Part shown: piece after piece, positions 6,074 through 7,507 of the stretch
Layout: the number at the start of each line of letters is the position of its first letter
Position numbering within the stretch: position 1 is the first letter of the stretch
Source of the DNA: Chloroflexota bacterium
GTDB taxonomy: Bacteria; Chloroflexota; Anaerolineae; Aggregatilineales; Phototrophicaceae
DNA: 7,507 nt
NCBI GenBank assembly: GCA_010092805.1
Contig: JAADYY010000038.1
Span: forward strand, 1 to 7,507
Direction: 5' to 3'
Made by a program: the position numbers and the translations under genes
Notes under the pieces: model-generated
Told to the model about the DNA's origin: nothing
Databases searched by the model: none
Seen by the model: only the letters and a program-made list of their open reading frames with translations

Positions 6074-7507
<1,434 letters not shown>

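Overview
The window carries the membrane-arm genes of respiratory complex I (NADH:quinone oxidoreductase, NDH-1) in the order nuoJ-nuoK-nuoL-nuoM-nuoN, all on the + strand, with nuoN cut off by the window end. The DNA is GC-rich with strongly GC-biased third codon positions. The protein style fits a bacterium of the Chloroflexota, probably Anaerolineae-like: an enlarged NuoL with a His-rich loop, and a DUF4397-type domain, a family common in secreted proteins of that phylum. This taxonomic placement is inference from family resemblance, not a search result.

Layout: positions 1-34 (minus strand) look like the first codons of a divergently transcribed gene for a secreted protein, preceded by an excellent ribosome binding site. 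Positions 35-271 are a divergent intergenic region with candidate promoters in both directions and short repeats. Then follow nuoJ (272-1546), nuoK (1605-1907), nuoL (1917-4433), nuoM (4507-6063) and nuoN (6074 to beyond 7507). Gaps between genes are 58, 9, 73 and 10 nt, with no terminator-like hairpin, so one polycistronic transcript is likely. nuoJ appears to be the first gene of the unit. The usual upstream partners (nuoA-I) are not in the window, so the membrane module seems to be transcribed apart from the hydrophilic-arm genes.

The core machinery looks functional. NuoK keeps both membrane glutamates, and NuoL, NuoM and NuoN keep the TM5 glutamate, the TM7, TM8 and TM12 charged residues and the broken-helix motifs of the proton channels. 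NuoJ keeps the TM3 Tyr/Gly motif.

The unusual part is what has been added. NuoJ carries about 200 extra residues between TM4 and TM5 that read as two tandem DUF4397-like beta-rich repeats, predicted to lie outside the cytoplasmic membrane. NuoL (838 residues against roughly 610-650 in well-known homologues) carries a Glu/Gly repeat loop between TM6 and TM7 and a His/Asp-rich loop between TM11 and TM12. These are equivalent positions of its two inverted repeats and are predicted to lie on opposite membrane faces. Its lateral helix region also looks lengthened. Together these make a decorated complex I, and the NuoJ-DUF4397 fusion is the best candidate in this window for something undescribed.
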